A stretch of 22,709 nt of DNA from Deltaproteobacteria bacterium. GTDB lineage: Bacteria > Desulfobacterota > GWC2-55-46. Both the position numbers and the translations under genes were made by a program. The DNA is taken from the NCBI GenBank assembly GCA_030646655.1, contig JAUSLB010000172.1, positions 1 to 22,709 on the forward strand. Direction: 5' to 3'. The stretch's first letter is position 1. Every line of letters starts with the position of its first letter. The notes under the pieces were generated by a model. The model did no database searches. It worked only from the letters and a program-made list of their open reading frames with translations, and was not told the DNA's origin. Positions 16,229 through 22,709 of the stretch are shown here, piece by piece.

Positions 16229-17027
16229 CGAGATACAGCAGGAAAATAATCCTAAGAAGAGGAACATAAAGAAGGGCGTCTATCTCCTGCCGAACCTTAT
16301 TACCTCGGCGAGCCTCTTCGGCGGGTTCTACTCCATTATAGCCTCCCTCGACGGCCACTTCGAAAGAGCCGCTGTCGCGATATTCATCTCCGCCATACTC
16401 GACGGCCTTGACGGGAAGATTGCGAGGCTTACGGGCTCTTCCAGCAAGTTCGGGGTCGAGTACGATTCATTGGCTGATTTGATAGCCTTCGGCCTTGCGC
16501 CGGGGGTATTGATATTCACCTGGGCATTACGCCCGTTCGGCAGGTACGGCTGGCTTGCGGCCTTCCTCTATGTGGTATGCGGGGCCCTTAGGCTCGCGCG
16601 ATTTAACGTCCAGATGACGACTATAGAGAGTAAGCGTTTTAACGGGCTTCCCATACCGGCCGCCGCCGCGCTTGTCTGCATGACGGTATTAATGTTCTTC
16701 TATCTCGGGCGCGGCGAGGAGATGGCAAAGCACATAACCGTGCTTGTAATCGTCTATGCGCTGGCTTTCCTCATGATAAGCAATGTTAAGTACTATAGCT
16801 TTAAGGAGCTTAGCCTCTCTCAGAGGATGCCCTTCAGGCTTTTAGTAGGCCTGATATTCCTCCTTATCGTGGTAGCGGCCGAGCCTACGGTCATGCTTTT
16901 CATACTCACCTTGGGCTACGTCGTCTCAGGGCCGATCACGACCCTTATCGACAAGAGAAAGAGGTTCCCTTTAAAGCAGAAGGGCGACAAGAAGGAGCCT
17001 AAAGAGATAGGGCTCCACGGCAAATAA
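16218..17027 (+). CDS. pssA: CDP-diacylglycerol-serine O-phosphatidyltransferase
   Basis: Integral membrane enzyme making phosphatidylserine from CDP-diacylglycerol and serine, which supplies Psd. The CDP-alcohol phosphotransferase motif DGx2ARx8Gx3Dx3D is complete: Asp65-Gly66, Ala69-Arg70, Gly79, Asp83 and Asp87. Several hydrophobic helices follow (ITSASLFGGFYSII, AAALVCMTVLMFFYL, LLVGLIFLLIVVA), and the C-terminus is Lys-rich. At 269 aa it is normal. The start lies inside the psd end, and the leuA start follows one base after its stop, which implies tight translational coupling across the psd-pssA-leuA junction. Confidence 0.96.
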   Translation: MLDNEIQQENNPKKRNIKKGVYLLPNLITSASLFGGFYSIIASLDGHFERAAVAIFISAILDGLDGKIARLTGSSSKFGVEYDSLADLIAFGLAPGVLIFTWALRPFGRYGWLAAFLYVVCGALRLARFNVQMTTIESKRFNGLPIPAAAALVCMTVLMFFYLGRGEEMAKHITVLVIVYALAFLMISNVKYYSFKELSLSQRMPFRLLVGLIFLLIVVAAEPTVMLFILTLGYVVSGPITTLIDKRKRFPLKQKGDKKEPKEIGLHGK

Positions 17028-17028
17028 T

Positions 17029-18570
17029 ATGGACAACAGGGTAAGGATATTCGACACAACGCTCCGGGACGGCGAGCAGTCCCCGGGCGCCTCGATGAAC
17101 GTCGAGGAGAAGATAATGGTCGCTAAACAGCTCGCCAAGCTCGGCGTCGACGTCATAGAGGCGGGGTTCGCCTTCAGCTCTCCGGGGGATTTCGAGGCGG
17201 TAAGGAGGGTGGCTCAGGAGGTCGAGGGCCCGGTCGTATGCAGTTTGGCGCGGGCGAAACCCGAGGACATAGATTCTGCCTGGGGCGCGCTCAAGGGCGC
17301 CCCAAGGCCCCGCATACATACCTTCATCTCAACTTCTGATATACACCTGAAGCACCAGTTCAGGCTCACAAGGAAAGAGGCATTGAAGAGGGCCGTTGAG
17401 ATGGTGGAGCGGGCACGGGGTTATGTGGAGGACGTGGAGTTCTCCGCAATGGACGCGTCGAGGACGGAACCCGAATACCTTTACGAGGTGATTGAGGCCG
17501 CTATCGGCGCAGGCGCAAGCACGATAAACATCCCTGATACCGTCGGGTACGCCCTGCCTCAGCCATTCGGCGAGCTTATAAAAGGCATAAGGGAAAATGT
17601 AGGGAACATAGGCAAGGCGATGATATCGGTCCACTGCCATAACGATTTGGGGCTTGCGGTGGCGAACTCGCTTGCGGCTGTGGTAAACGGCGCGAGGCAG
17701 GTAGAGTGCACGATAAACGGCATAGGAGAGAGGGCAGGGAACTGCTCTTTGGAAGAGATAGTGATGATACTCAGGACGAGGAAGGACCTCCTCGGCCTCG
17801 ATACGTCGATAAATACCGAGCAGATATACCCGGCGAGCAGGCTCGTTAGCGGGATTACCGGCATAATGGTGCAGCCGAACAAGGCGATAGTGGGCGACAA
17901 CGCCTTTGCGCACGAGTCCGGCATACATCAGGACGGGCTCCTAAAGGATAAGACCACCTACGAGATTATGAGGCCCGAATCGGTCGGCATCTCGCGCTCT
18001 AAGCTCGTCTTGGGCAAGCACTCAGGGAGGCACGCATTCAAGACCCGGCTTTCCGAGCTCGGCTACGATATTACGGGCGAGGGCCTCGATAAGGCCTTCG
18101 AGCGCTTCAAGAAGCTCGCTGACAAGAAGAAAGAGGTCTTTGACGAGGACATCGAGGCCATAGTTCAGGACGAGGTATTGAGGCTGGATCTGACCGAGAG
18201 GTATAAGCTCGTAAAGCTCAATGTCCGCAGCGGCACCGATACCCCTCCTACGGCCGAGGCCGTGCTTGAGGTGGACGGAAAGACCGTATCAGAAGAAGGC
18301 CACGGCGACGGGCCGGTGGACGCCGCCTACAATACCATAGCGAAGATCACGGGCACGAAGAGCACGCTCCTTAAGTATTCGGTAAACGCCATAACAGGCG
18401 GGACCGACGCGCAGGGAGAGGTATCCGTCAGGCTTAAGGAAGGCGAGCACACGGTATTGGGGCAGGGCTCGCATACGGACATAATAGTGGCCAGCGCCAA
18501 GGCTTACATAAACGCGCTCAACAGGTTAGAGTACAAGAAGAAAGAGAGAAAAGAGAACCTTATCTTATAA
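17029..18570 (+). CDS. leuA: 2-isopropylmalate synthase
   Basis: Condenses 2-ketoisovalerate and acetyl-CoA, committing carbon to leucine. The TIM-barrel domain opens with FDTTLRDGEQSPGASMN, has the metal-binding HCHND (202-206), and contains GIGERAGNCSLEE. FAHESGIHQDGLLK marks the barrel end and linker. Residues about 390-510 form the C-terminal LeuA dimer domain (KLNVRSGTDTPPTAEAVLEV) that normally binds leucine for feedback inhibition. At 513 aa it is the standard bacterial long form. It has no ribosome binding site of its own and starts 1 nt after pssA. Confidence 0.97.
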   Translation: MDNRVRIFDTTLRDGEQSPGASMNVEEKIMVAKQLAKLGVDVIEAGFAFSSPGDFEAVRRVAQEVEGPVVCSLARAKPEDIDSAWGALKGAPRPRIHTFISTSDIHLKHQFRLTRKEALKRAVEMVERARGYVEDVEFSAMDASRTEPEYLYEVIEAAIGAGASTINIPDTVGYALPQPFGELIKGIRENVGNIGKAMISVHCHNDLGLAVANSLAAVVNGARQVECTINGIGERAGNCSLEEIVMILRTRKDLLGLDTSINTEQIYPASRLVSGITGIMVQPNKAIVGDNAFAHESGIHQDGLLKDKTTYEIMRPESVGISRSKLVLGKHSGRHAFKTRLSELGYDITGEGLDKAFERFKKLADKKKEVFDEDIEAIVQDEVLRLDLTERYKLVKLNVRSGTDTPPTAEAVLEVDGKTVSEEGHGDGPVDAAYNTIAKITGTKSTLLKYSVNAITGGTDAQGEVSVRLKEGEHTVLGQGSHTDIIVASAKAYINALNRLEYKKKERKENLIL

Positions 18571-18598
18571 CCGCTGAAAGGAATAGAAGACTGGACTT

Positions 18599-19870
18599 AT
18601 GAGGCCGATGACGATAACCGAGAAGATCCTTGCCAGGCACGCCGGTGTAAAGGAGGTCGCGCCCGGCGAGCTTATTAACGCCAAGGTCGATATAGCCTTA
18701 GGTAACGACATTACAGCCCCCATAGCCATATTTGAGTTCAAGAAGTCAGGGGCGAAGAAGGTCTTTAACAGGAATAAGGTCGTGCTCGTTCCAGACCACT
18801 TCACGCCCAACAAAGACATTAAGTCAGCCAACCAGTGCAGGATCTTGCATGACTTCGCCATTGAGCAGAAGCTTACCCATTATTACGAGGGCGGGGAGGT
18901 CGGGGTCGAGCACGCCCTTCTGCCTGAAAAAGGGATAGTCGTTCCCGGCGATCTGGTCATAGGCGCCGACTCCCACACGTGCACATACGGCGCGCTCGGC
19001 GCGTTCTCTACAGGCGTCGGCTCAACGGATCTCGCGGCCGTGATGATAACGGGCGAGCTATGGTTCAAGGTCCCTGAGTCGATTAAGTTCGCGTTCACGG
19101 GAAAATTGGGAAAATGGGTAAGCGGCAAGGATTTAATACTCCAGATAATAGGCGATATAGGCGTTGACGGCGCGCTTTATAAGGCGATGGAGTTCACAGG
19201 CAGGCCGATCGAGAGCCTTTCGATGGACAGCAGGATGAGCATGTGCAACATGGCTATAGAAGCGGGCGCGAAGAGCGGCATAATAGCCCCTGATAAGATA
19301 ACAAAGGCGTATGTCGAGAAGAGGGCTGAGAGGCCCTATAAGTTCTATTCGAGCGATGAGGACGCGGCATACTCGGAAGTGAAGGAATACGACTGCGATA
19401 GAATCGAGCCCAAGGTCGCCTGCCCGCATCTGCCGGAGAACACGAAGAACGTAGGCGAATTAAAGAATATCACCATTGATCAGGTGGTAATCGGCTCCTG
19501 CACGAACGGGAGGATTGAGGATCTGGCCGTAGCCGCGAAGATACTAAGGGGCAAGAAGGCTGCAAAATATGTGAGGCTCATAATCATACCTGCCACGCCC
19601 TATATCTATAACGAGGCTATGAAGAAGGGATACTTCGATATATTCCTGAAGGCCGGGGCTGTCATAAGCCCGCCTACCTGCGGCCCGTGCCTCGGCGGGC
19701 ATATGGGGGTACTCGCCGCTGGCGAGAGGGCTGTTTCCACGACGAACAGGAATTTCGTGGGAAGGATGGGGGATGTTAAGAGCGAGGTCTATCTTGCAAA
19801 CCCGGCGGTTGCCGCCGCCTCAGCCATAAAGGGCAGGATCGCCCATCCTGATGAAGTTATGAAGCGGTAA
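18599..19870 (+). CDS. leuC: 3-isopropylmalate dehydratase large subunit
   Basis: With LeuD it isomerises 2- to 3-isopropylmalate, as a member of the aconitase superfamily. The [4Fe-4S] ligands are Cys301 (GSCTNGR), Cys361 and Cys364 (PTCGPCLGG). The N-terminal half shows [22 protein letters not shown]. At 423 aa it belongs to the shorter LeuC/HacA-type group rather than the ~466-aa enterobacterial type. GAAAGGAA lies somewhat far from ATG 18599. ATG 18608 ([13 protein letters not shown]) is an equally plausible start. Unusually, it is separated from leuD by a methyltransferase gene. Confidence 0.96.
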   Translation: MRPMTITEKILARHAGVKEVAPGELINAKVDIALGNDITAPIAIFEFKKSGAKKVFNRNKVVLVPDHFTPNKDIKSANQCRILHDFAIEQKLTHYYEGGEVGVEHALLPEKGIVVPGDLVIGADSHTCTYGALGAFSTGVGSTDLAAVMITGELWFKVPESIKFAFTGKLGKWVSGKDLILQIIGDIGVDGALYKAMEFTGRPIESLSMDSRMSMCNMAIEAGAKSGIIAPDKITKAYVEKRAERPYKFYSSDEDAAYSEVKEYDCDRIEPKVACPHLPENTKNVGELKNITIDQVVIGSCTNGRIEDLAVAAKILRGKKAAKYVRLIIIPATPYIYNEAMKKGYFDIFLKAGAVISPPTCGPCLGGHMGVLAAGERAVSTTNRNFVGRMGDVKSEVYLANPAVAAASAIKGRIAHPDEVMKR

Positions 19871-19912
19871 AAAGGGGCTTAAGAAGGGTTTTTTAGACTT
19901 CATCAGGCCTTT

Positions 19913-20566
19913 ATGACCCGGAAGATACACCCCTCCCATTATATCCTATACGACTGGTTCGCCCCCCTGTACGACCTCGGGGTCTGGCTTTTGGCCGCGC
20001 CCTTCGGGGGAGAAGACAGGATAAGGGAGGCTGTTTTAAGCGAAATCGAATCCGGTGGACTTGCCGGCAAAAAGGCGCTTGAGGTTTTCGCCGGAACCGC
20101 AACGCTATCCATAGCCGCGGCAGAGAAAGGCGCGGACGCCGTAGCCGTAGATTTAAGCGCAGGGATGCTGAAGGTCGCCGGCGAAAAGGCGAAGAGGGCA
20201 GGAGTAAAGCTCAGGATTTTGAGGGCCGATGCCGCCGAGCTACCTTTTCCTGCCGGGACCTTCGACAGGGTAATCGCCTCAATGGGCCTGCACGAGACCC
20301 CTGATGAGCTTATCCCGGCGGTCTTAAAAGAGGCGCACAGGGTGTTAAGGGGCGGAGGGCGCCTGACCATATTCGACTTCCACAGGGCGGAAGGGGCCGC
20401 TAAATACTTTCAGGGCCTCTTCTTCGTTTTTTTCGAGGGGGAGACGGCCCGCAGCTGGGTATCGGCGGACATTCAGGCGCTCCTTAGGGATACGGGCTTT
20501 AAAAATTTTAAAAGGAAATTCTTTTTAAGAAGGTCGCTTCAGCTCCTGACGGCAGATAAGACCTAA
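19913..20566 (+). CDS. Class I SAM-dependent methyltransferase, UbiE/Methyltransf_11-like
   Basis: Motif I of the Rossmann-like fold is LEVFAGTATLSIA (about residues 56-68). The acidic end of strand 2 is VAVDLS (Asp80). RADAAELPFPAGTFDRVIA gives motifs II/III, followed by EAHRVLRGGGRLTIFDF. The N-terminal HYILYDWFAPLYD resembles the start of small UbiE-like enzymes. The substrate is unknown, and a quinone, lipid or small molecule are all possible. It lies between leuC (42 nt away) and leuD (16 nt away) on the same strand, so it is surely co-transcribed. No metabolic link to leucine is obvious. Translation signals are weak (CAGG before ATG). Confidence 0.88.
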   Translation: MTRKIHPSHYILYDWFAPLYDLGVWLLAAPFGGEDRIREAVLSEIESGGLAGKKALEVFAGTATLSIAAAEKGADAVAVDLSAGMLKVAGEKAKRAGVKLRILRADAAELPFPAGTFDRVIASMGLHETPDELIPAVLKEAHRVLRGGGRLTIFDFHRAEGAAKYFQGLFFVFFEGETARSWVSADIQALLRDTGFKNFKRKFFLRRSLQLLTADKT

Positions 20567-20582
20567 TTTAAGAGGTGGATAG

Positions 20583-21077
20583 ATGAGGTTTAAGGGCAAG
20601 GCTTGGAAGTTCGGCTCGGACATAGATACCGACAGGATAATACCGGCGCGGTATTTGAATACCTCGGACCCAAAGGAGCTGGCGAAGCACTGCATGGAGG
20701 ACGAGGACGCCTCCTTCGCCTCAAAGGTCGAGGCAGGCGACATTATAGTGGCCCAAAAGAACTTCGGCTGCGGCTCATCCCGCGAGCACGCGCCTATCGC
20801 CATTAAGGCCTGCGGGGTGGCCTGCGTAATAGCCAAGAGCTTCGCGAGGATATTCTACAGGAACTCCTTCAACATGGGCCTGCCGATACTTGAGTCCGAC
20901 GAGGCGGCGGACTCGACCGATCCGGGGGACGTATTGGAGGTGGATATGGATACGGGCGAGATAGTGAACGCAACGAAGAACCTGCATTTCAAGGCGCGCC
21001 CTGTCCCGCCTTTCATGCAGGAGCTTATAAACGCGGGGGGCCTCATGGAGTCGATTAAAAAGAGGGGAATGGTATGA
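20583..21077 (+). CDS. leuD: 3-isopropylmalate dehydratase small subunit
   Basis: Swivel domain partner of LeuC. The substrate-recognition loop [13 protein letters not shown] (61-73) and [19 protein letters not shown] are diagnostic. [17 protein letters not shown] at the N-terminus is the second hallmark. At 164 aa it is the short type that goes with the ~420-aa LeuC seen here. AAGAGGTGG precedes ATG. The last four bases (ATGA) are shared with the start of the next gene. Confidence 0.96.
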   Translation: MRFKGKAWKFGSDIDTDRIIPARYLNTSDPKELAKHCMEDEDASFASKVEAGDIIVAQKNFGCGSSREHAPIAIKACGVACVIAKSFARIFYRNSFNMGLPILESDEAADSTDPGDVLEVDMDTGEIVNATKNLHFKARPVPPFMQELINAGGLMESIKKRGMV

Positions 21078-21289
21078 AGAAAGACGGCGTAAAGAGCAAG
21101 ATCCTTTTGAGCGAAAAGCTGCACATCGAGAACAAGACCCTTTTCGTTGACCTGAAGGAGAACGAGGTCGGGAGGTTCCTCCAGATAGCGGAGCTATCGA
21201 ACGACAGAAGATCGACGGTGGTCATCCCGATAAGCGGGCTTCCCGCGTTTCTGGAGACGCTACAGAAGATCTCCGGCAGCTCGATCTAA
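21074..21289 (+). CDS. Small PUR-like (single-repeat) nucleic-acid-binding protein
   Basis: The 71-aa sequence has the alternating pattern of one PUR repeat: [28 protein letters not shown] (strands), [15 protein letters not shown] (strand), then a C-terminal helix [11 protein letters not shown] proteins bind single-stranded DNA or RNA and act as dimers in bacteria. The assignment is by pattern and not certain. The gene overlaps leuD by ATGA, so it is translationally coupled. Its stop codon lies within repeat copy C, suggesting that the insertion fixed the present C-terminus. It is the last gene before a terminator-like hairpin. Confidence 0.65.
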   Translation: MKKDGVKSKILLSEKLHIENKTLFVDLKENEVGRFLQIAELSNDRRSTVVIPISGLPAFLETLQKISGSSI

Positions 21290-21458
21290 CAGGATGCTGA
21301 AAAAGTCCGTCCTGGACTTTTTCAGCCAGATTTGGCCGGAGAGCTTCCGTCCAATCCTTACAAATTGCTCGACTTTTTTAGTCTCGCAATTAGGCAATCC
21401 TTCCCCTATAAGGGGGATTGCATATCAGGTTGCGGCTTGAAGCAACCTGATAAAACCT
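21285..21458 (+). repeat. Five-hairpin dispersed repeat, copy C
   Basis: Same orientation as copy B. The shared 5' boundary TCTAACAGGATGCTGA covers the stop codon of the preceding gene. Hairpin 1 is identical to A and B. H2 keeps only partial pairing, H3 has one mismatch, and H5 (ATCAGGTTGC/GCAACCTGAT) is perfect. Hairpin 4 has grown by an inserted CCCC/GGGG-type palindrome in its loop, which keeps the stem. One-base indels relative to A and B break any shared reading frame. Confidence 0.87.
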
Positions 21459-21506
21459 AAAGAATCCTGCTGGTTAGAAGAGAAATCTAATAAGTTTTAT
21501 TATGGG

Positions 21507-21532
21507 GGCCCTATTACTTCGGGGCCTCTTTT
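21507..21532 (+). terminator. Rho-independent terminator between the PUR-like gene and leuB
   Basis: GGCCCT (21507-21512) pairs with GGGGCC (21521-21526), using one G-T pair, around an 8-nt loop. TCTTTT follows (21527-21532). The position after repeat C suggests it ends the ilv-leu transcript wholly or partly, so leuB may depend on read-through or on its own promoter. Confidence 0.55.
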
Positions 21533-21660
21533 AATCGGGTGCCCGGCTTTGTGCCGCCCTTTTAGGGGCGCATCAAACGAGCTATATAAAAGGCGATTAC
21601 CTTGCCGACAATCCCCGCCATTTATGGCGGGGTAATTGAATACATCATAAAGGAGCTGTA
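21533..21660 (+). promoter_or_regulatory. leuB leader with two further hairpins
   Basis: CGCCC (21555-21559) pairs with GGGCG (21566-21570). CCCCGCCA (21613-21620) pairs perfectly with TGGCGGGG (21625-21632) around loop TTTA, ending 28 nt before the leuB ATG. TATATA (21583-21588) could be a -10 box, but no good -35 is present. Together with repeat C and the terminator this is a 371-nt gene-free stretch (21290-21660). AAAGGAG is the leuB ribosome binding site. Confidence 0.45.
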
Positions 21661-22709
21661 ATGGAGAGGTTCAATATCGCTGTATTGCCGGGCGACGGCA
21701 TAGGCCCGGAGATAGTAGCAGAGGCCGTAAAGGTATTAAAAGAGGCAGGGAAAAGATTCAAGGCCGGGTTCAATCTCAAGGAGGCGCCCGTAGGCGGGGC
21801 GTCTATCGACGCCAGCGGAGTCCCCCTGACTGACGAGGTGTTGAGCCTTGCTTTAAAGAGCGACGCGGTGCTTTTGGGCGCTGTCGGCGGGCCGAAGTGG
21901 GAGGGGCTCGATTACTCGATAAGGCCGGAAAGGGCGCTCCTTGCTTTAAGAAAAGAGCTCGGGCTTTTCGCGAACCTAAGGCCCGCAAAGATATACAAGG
22001 TATTGATTGACGCATCCACCTTAAAGCCAGAGGTCATAGAAGGCGTTGATTTAATGGTCGTAAGGGAGCTTATTGGAGGGCTTTACTTCGGCACGCCAAA
22101 GGGCATTGAGAAACTTCCCGACGGCACTGAGCGGGGCGTGAATACGATGGTCTACACGACCCCTGAGATAGAAAGGATCGCCAAGGTAGGCTTCGAGGTA
22201 GCCCGCAAAAGAAGAAAGAAGCTCTTAAGCGTTGACAAGGCTAATGTCCTTGAGACGACCGAGCTATGGAGGAAGGTCGTAACGAAGATGGGCAAGGACT
22301 ACCCGGATGTGGAGTTGAGCCACATGTATGTAGATAACTGCTCGATGCAGCTAATAAGGAACCCCAGGCAGTTCGATGTCATCGTAACTGAAAATACATT
22401 CGGAGATATACTTTCTGACGAGGCCTCGATGCTCACCGGCTCTATCGGGATGCTCCCCTCGGCAAGCCTCGGGGCTACCAGGAACAGGGCGATGTACGAG
22501 CCCATCCACGGGAGCGCCCCTGACATAGCTGGCAAGGGCATAGCCAACCCCATAGCGACGATTTTATCCGTTGCCATGATGCTCAAATACTCCTTCGACA
22601 AGGAGGAGGCGGCCTCTTTGATAGAAAACGCTGTGGAGGCGGTCTTGAACAAGGGCTTAAGGACTGCTGACATATACCAGCCCGGAACGAAAAAGGTGAG
22701 CTGTAAAGA
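21661..22709 (+). CDS. leuB: 3-isopropylmalate dehydrogenase (3' end beyond window)
   Basis: Oxidises and decarboxylates 3-isopropylmalate with NAD+ and Mg2+/Mn2+, the last dedicated leucine step before transamination. Visible motifs are [21 protein letters not shown], the substrate loop ([21 protein letters not shown]), [17 protein letters not shown] (Asp225), [18 protein letters not shown] (Asp249, Asp253) and the adenine-binding [18 protein letters not shown]. The frame is open for 349 codons and leaves the window without a stop. The family is about 355-360 aa, so only the last few residues are missing. Ile138 replaces the common Thr of RELTGG. ATG follows AAAGGAG closely. Confidence 0.95.
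   Translation, partial: MERFNIAVLPGDGIGPEIVAEAVKVLKEAGKRFKAGFNLKEAPVGGASIDASGVPLTDEVLSLALKSDAVLLGAVGGPKWEGLDYSIRPERALLALRKELGLFANLRPAKIYKVLIDASTLKPEVIEGVDLMVVRELIGGLYFGTPKGIEKLPDGTERGVNTMVYTTPEIERIAKVGFEVARKRRKKLLSVDKANVLETTELWRKVVTKMGKDYPDVELSHMYVDNCSMQLIRNPRQFDVIVTENTFGDILSDEASMLTGSIGMLPSASLGATRNRAMYEPIHGSAPDIAGKGIANPIATILSVAMMLKYSFDKEEAASLIENAVEAVLNKGLRTADIYQPGTKKVSCK

Noticed and set aside
17329..17928. 199-codon minus-strand frame inside leuA
   Set aside because: It is entirely within the conserved leuA coding sequence and has an implausible Tyr/His/Arg-rich composition.
21661..22709. leuB as a broken gene
   Set aside because: The frame was followed codon by codon to base 22709 without a stop or shift. 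It simply extends past the window.

Overview
This window is a chromosomal segment of a Gram-negative bacterium. It carries RseP, a lipoprotein, undecaprenyl diphosphate synthase, and phosphatidylserine/phosphatidylethanolamine synthesis genes. Two things point to a Desulfobacterota (Geobacter-like deltaproteobacterium) or Nitrospirota-type lineage: the order ilvD-ilvB-ilvN-ilvC-psd-pssA-leuA-leuC-leuD-leuB, and heavy use of AGG (Arg) and ATA (Ile) codons even in rpsB and tsf. The exact lineage cannot be fixed from the sequence alone. All recognisable genes are on the + strand.

Layout. Positions 1-144 hold an inverted copy (A) of a structured repeat, cut by the window edge. A predicted lipoprotein with a transglutaminase-like domain follows (225-1868). 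Positions 2018-10007 are a housekeeping cluster: rpsB, tsf, (repeat copy B), pyrH, frr, uppS, cdsA, dxr, rseP, tsaB. It covers translation factors, UMP kinase, isoprenoid and phospholipid precursor synthesis, site-2 protease and tRNA t6A modification. A terminator-like hairpin and a clear sigma70-type promoter (TTGACA, 17 nt, TAATAT; 10105-10133) separate it from the second block. That block (10251-22709) is a branched-chain amino acid operon: a small DUF465/YdcH-like protein, ilvD, ilvB, ilvN, ilvC, psd, pssA, leuA, leuC, a SAM methyltransferase, leuD, a small PUR-like protein, (repeat copy C plus a terminator-like hairpin), and leuB, which runs off the window end.

Together the second block makes valine/isoleucine intermediates (IlvBN, IlvC, IlvD) and diverts 2-ketoisovalerate to leucine (LeuA, LeuCD, LeuB). 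Psd and PssA convert CDP-diacylglycerol, the product of CdsA in the first block, to phosphatidylserine and phosphatidylethanolamine.

The most unusual content lies between the genes. A ~145-175 bp repeat occurs three times (A inverted, B and C direct) and folds on paper into a chain of five consecutive hairpins. Its 31-nt first hairpin is identical in all copies. The differences between copies, including one-base indels, mostly spare the stems. Copy C contains the stop codon of the preceding gene, and copy B sits directly in front of a pyrH that lacks a ribosome binding site. A second, unrelated element, a 114-bp long inverted repeat, lies directly upstream of psd, which also lacks a ribosome binding site. 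No tRNA, rRNA, CRISPR array, transposase or complete insertion sequence was seen.
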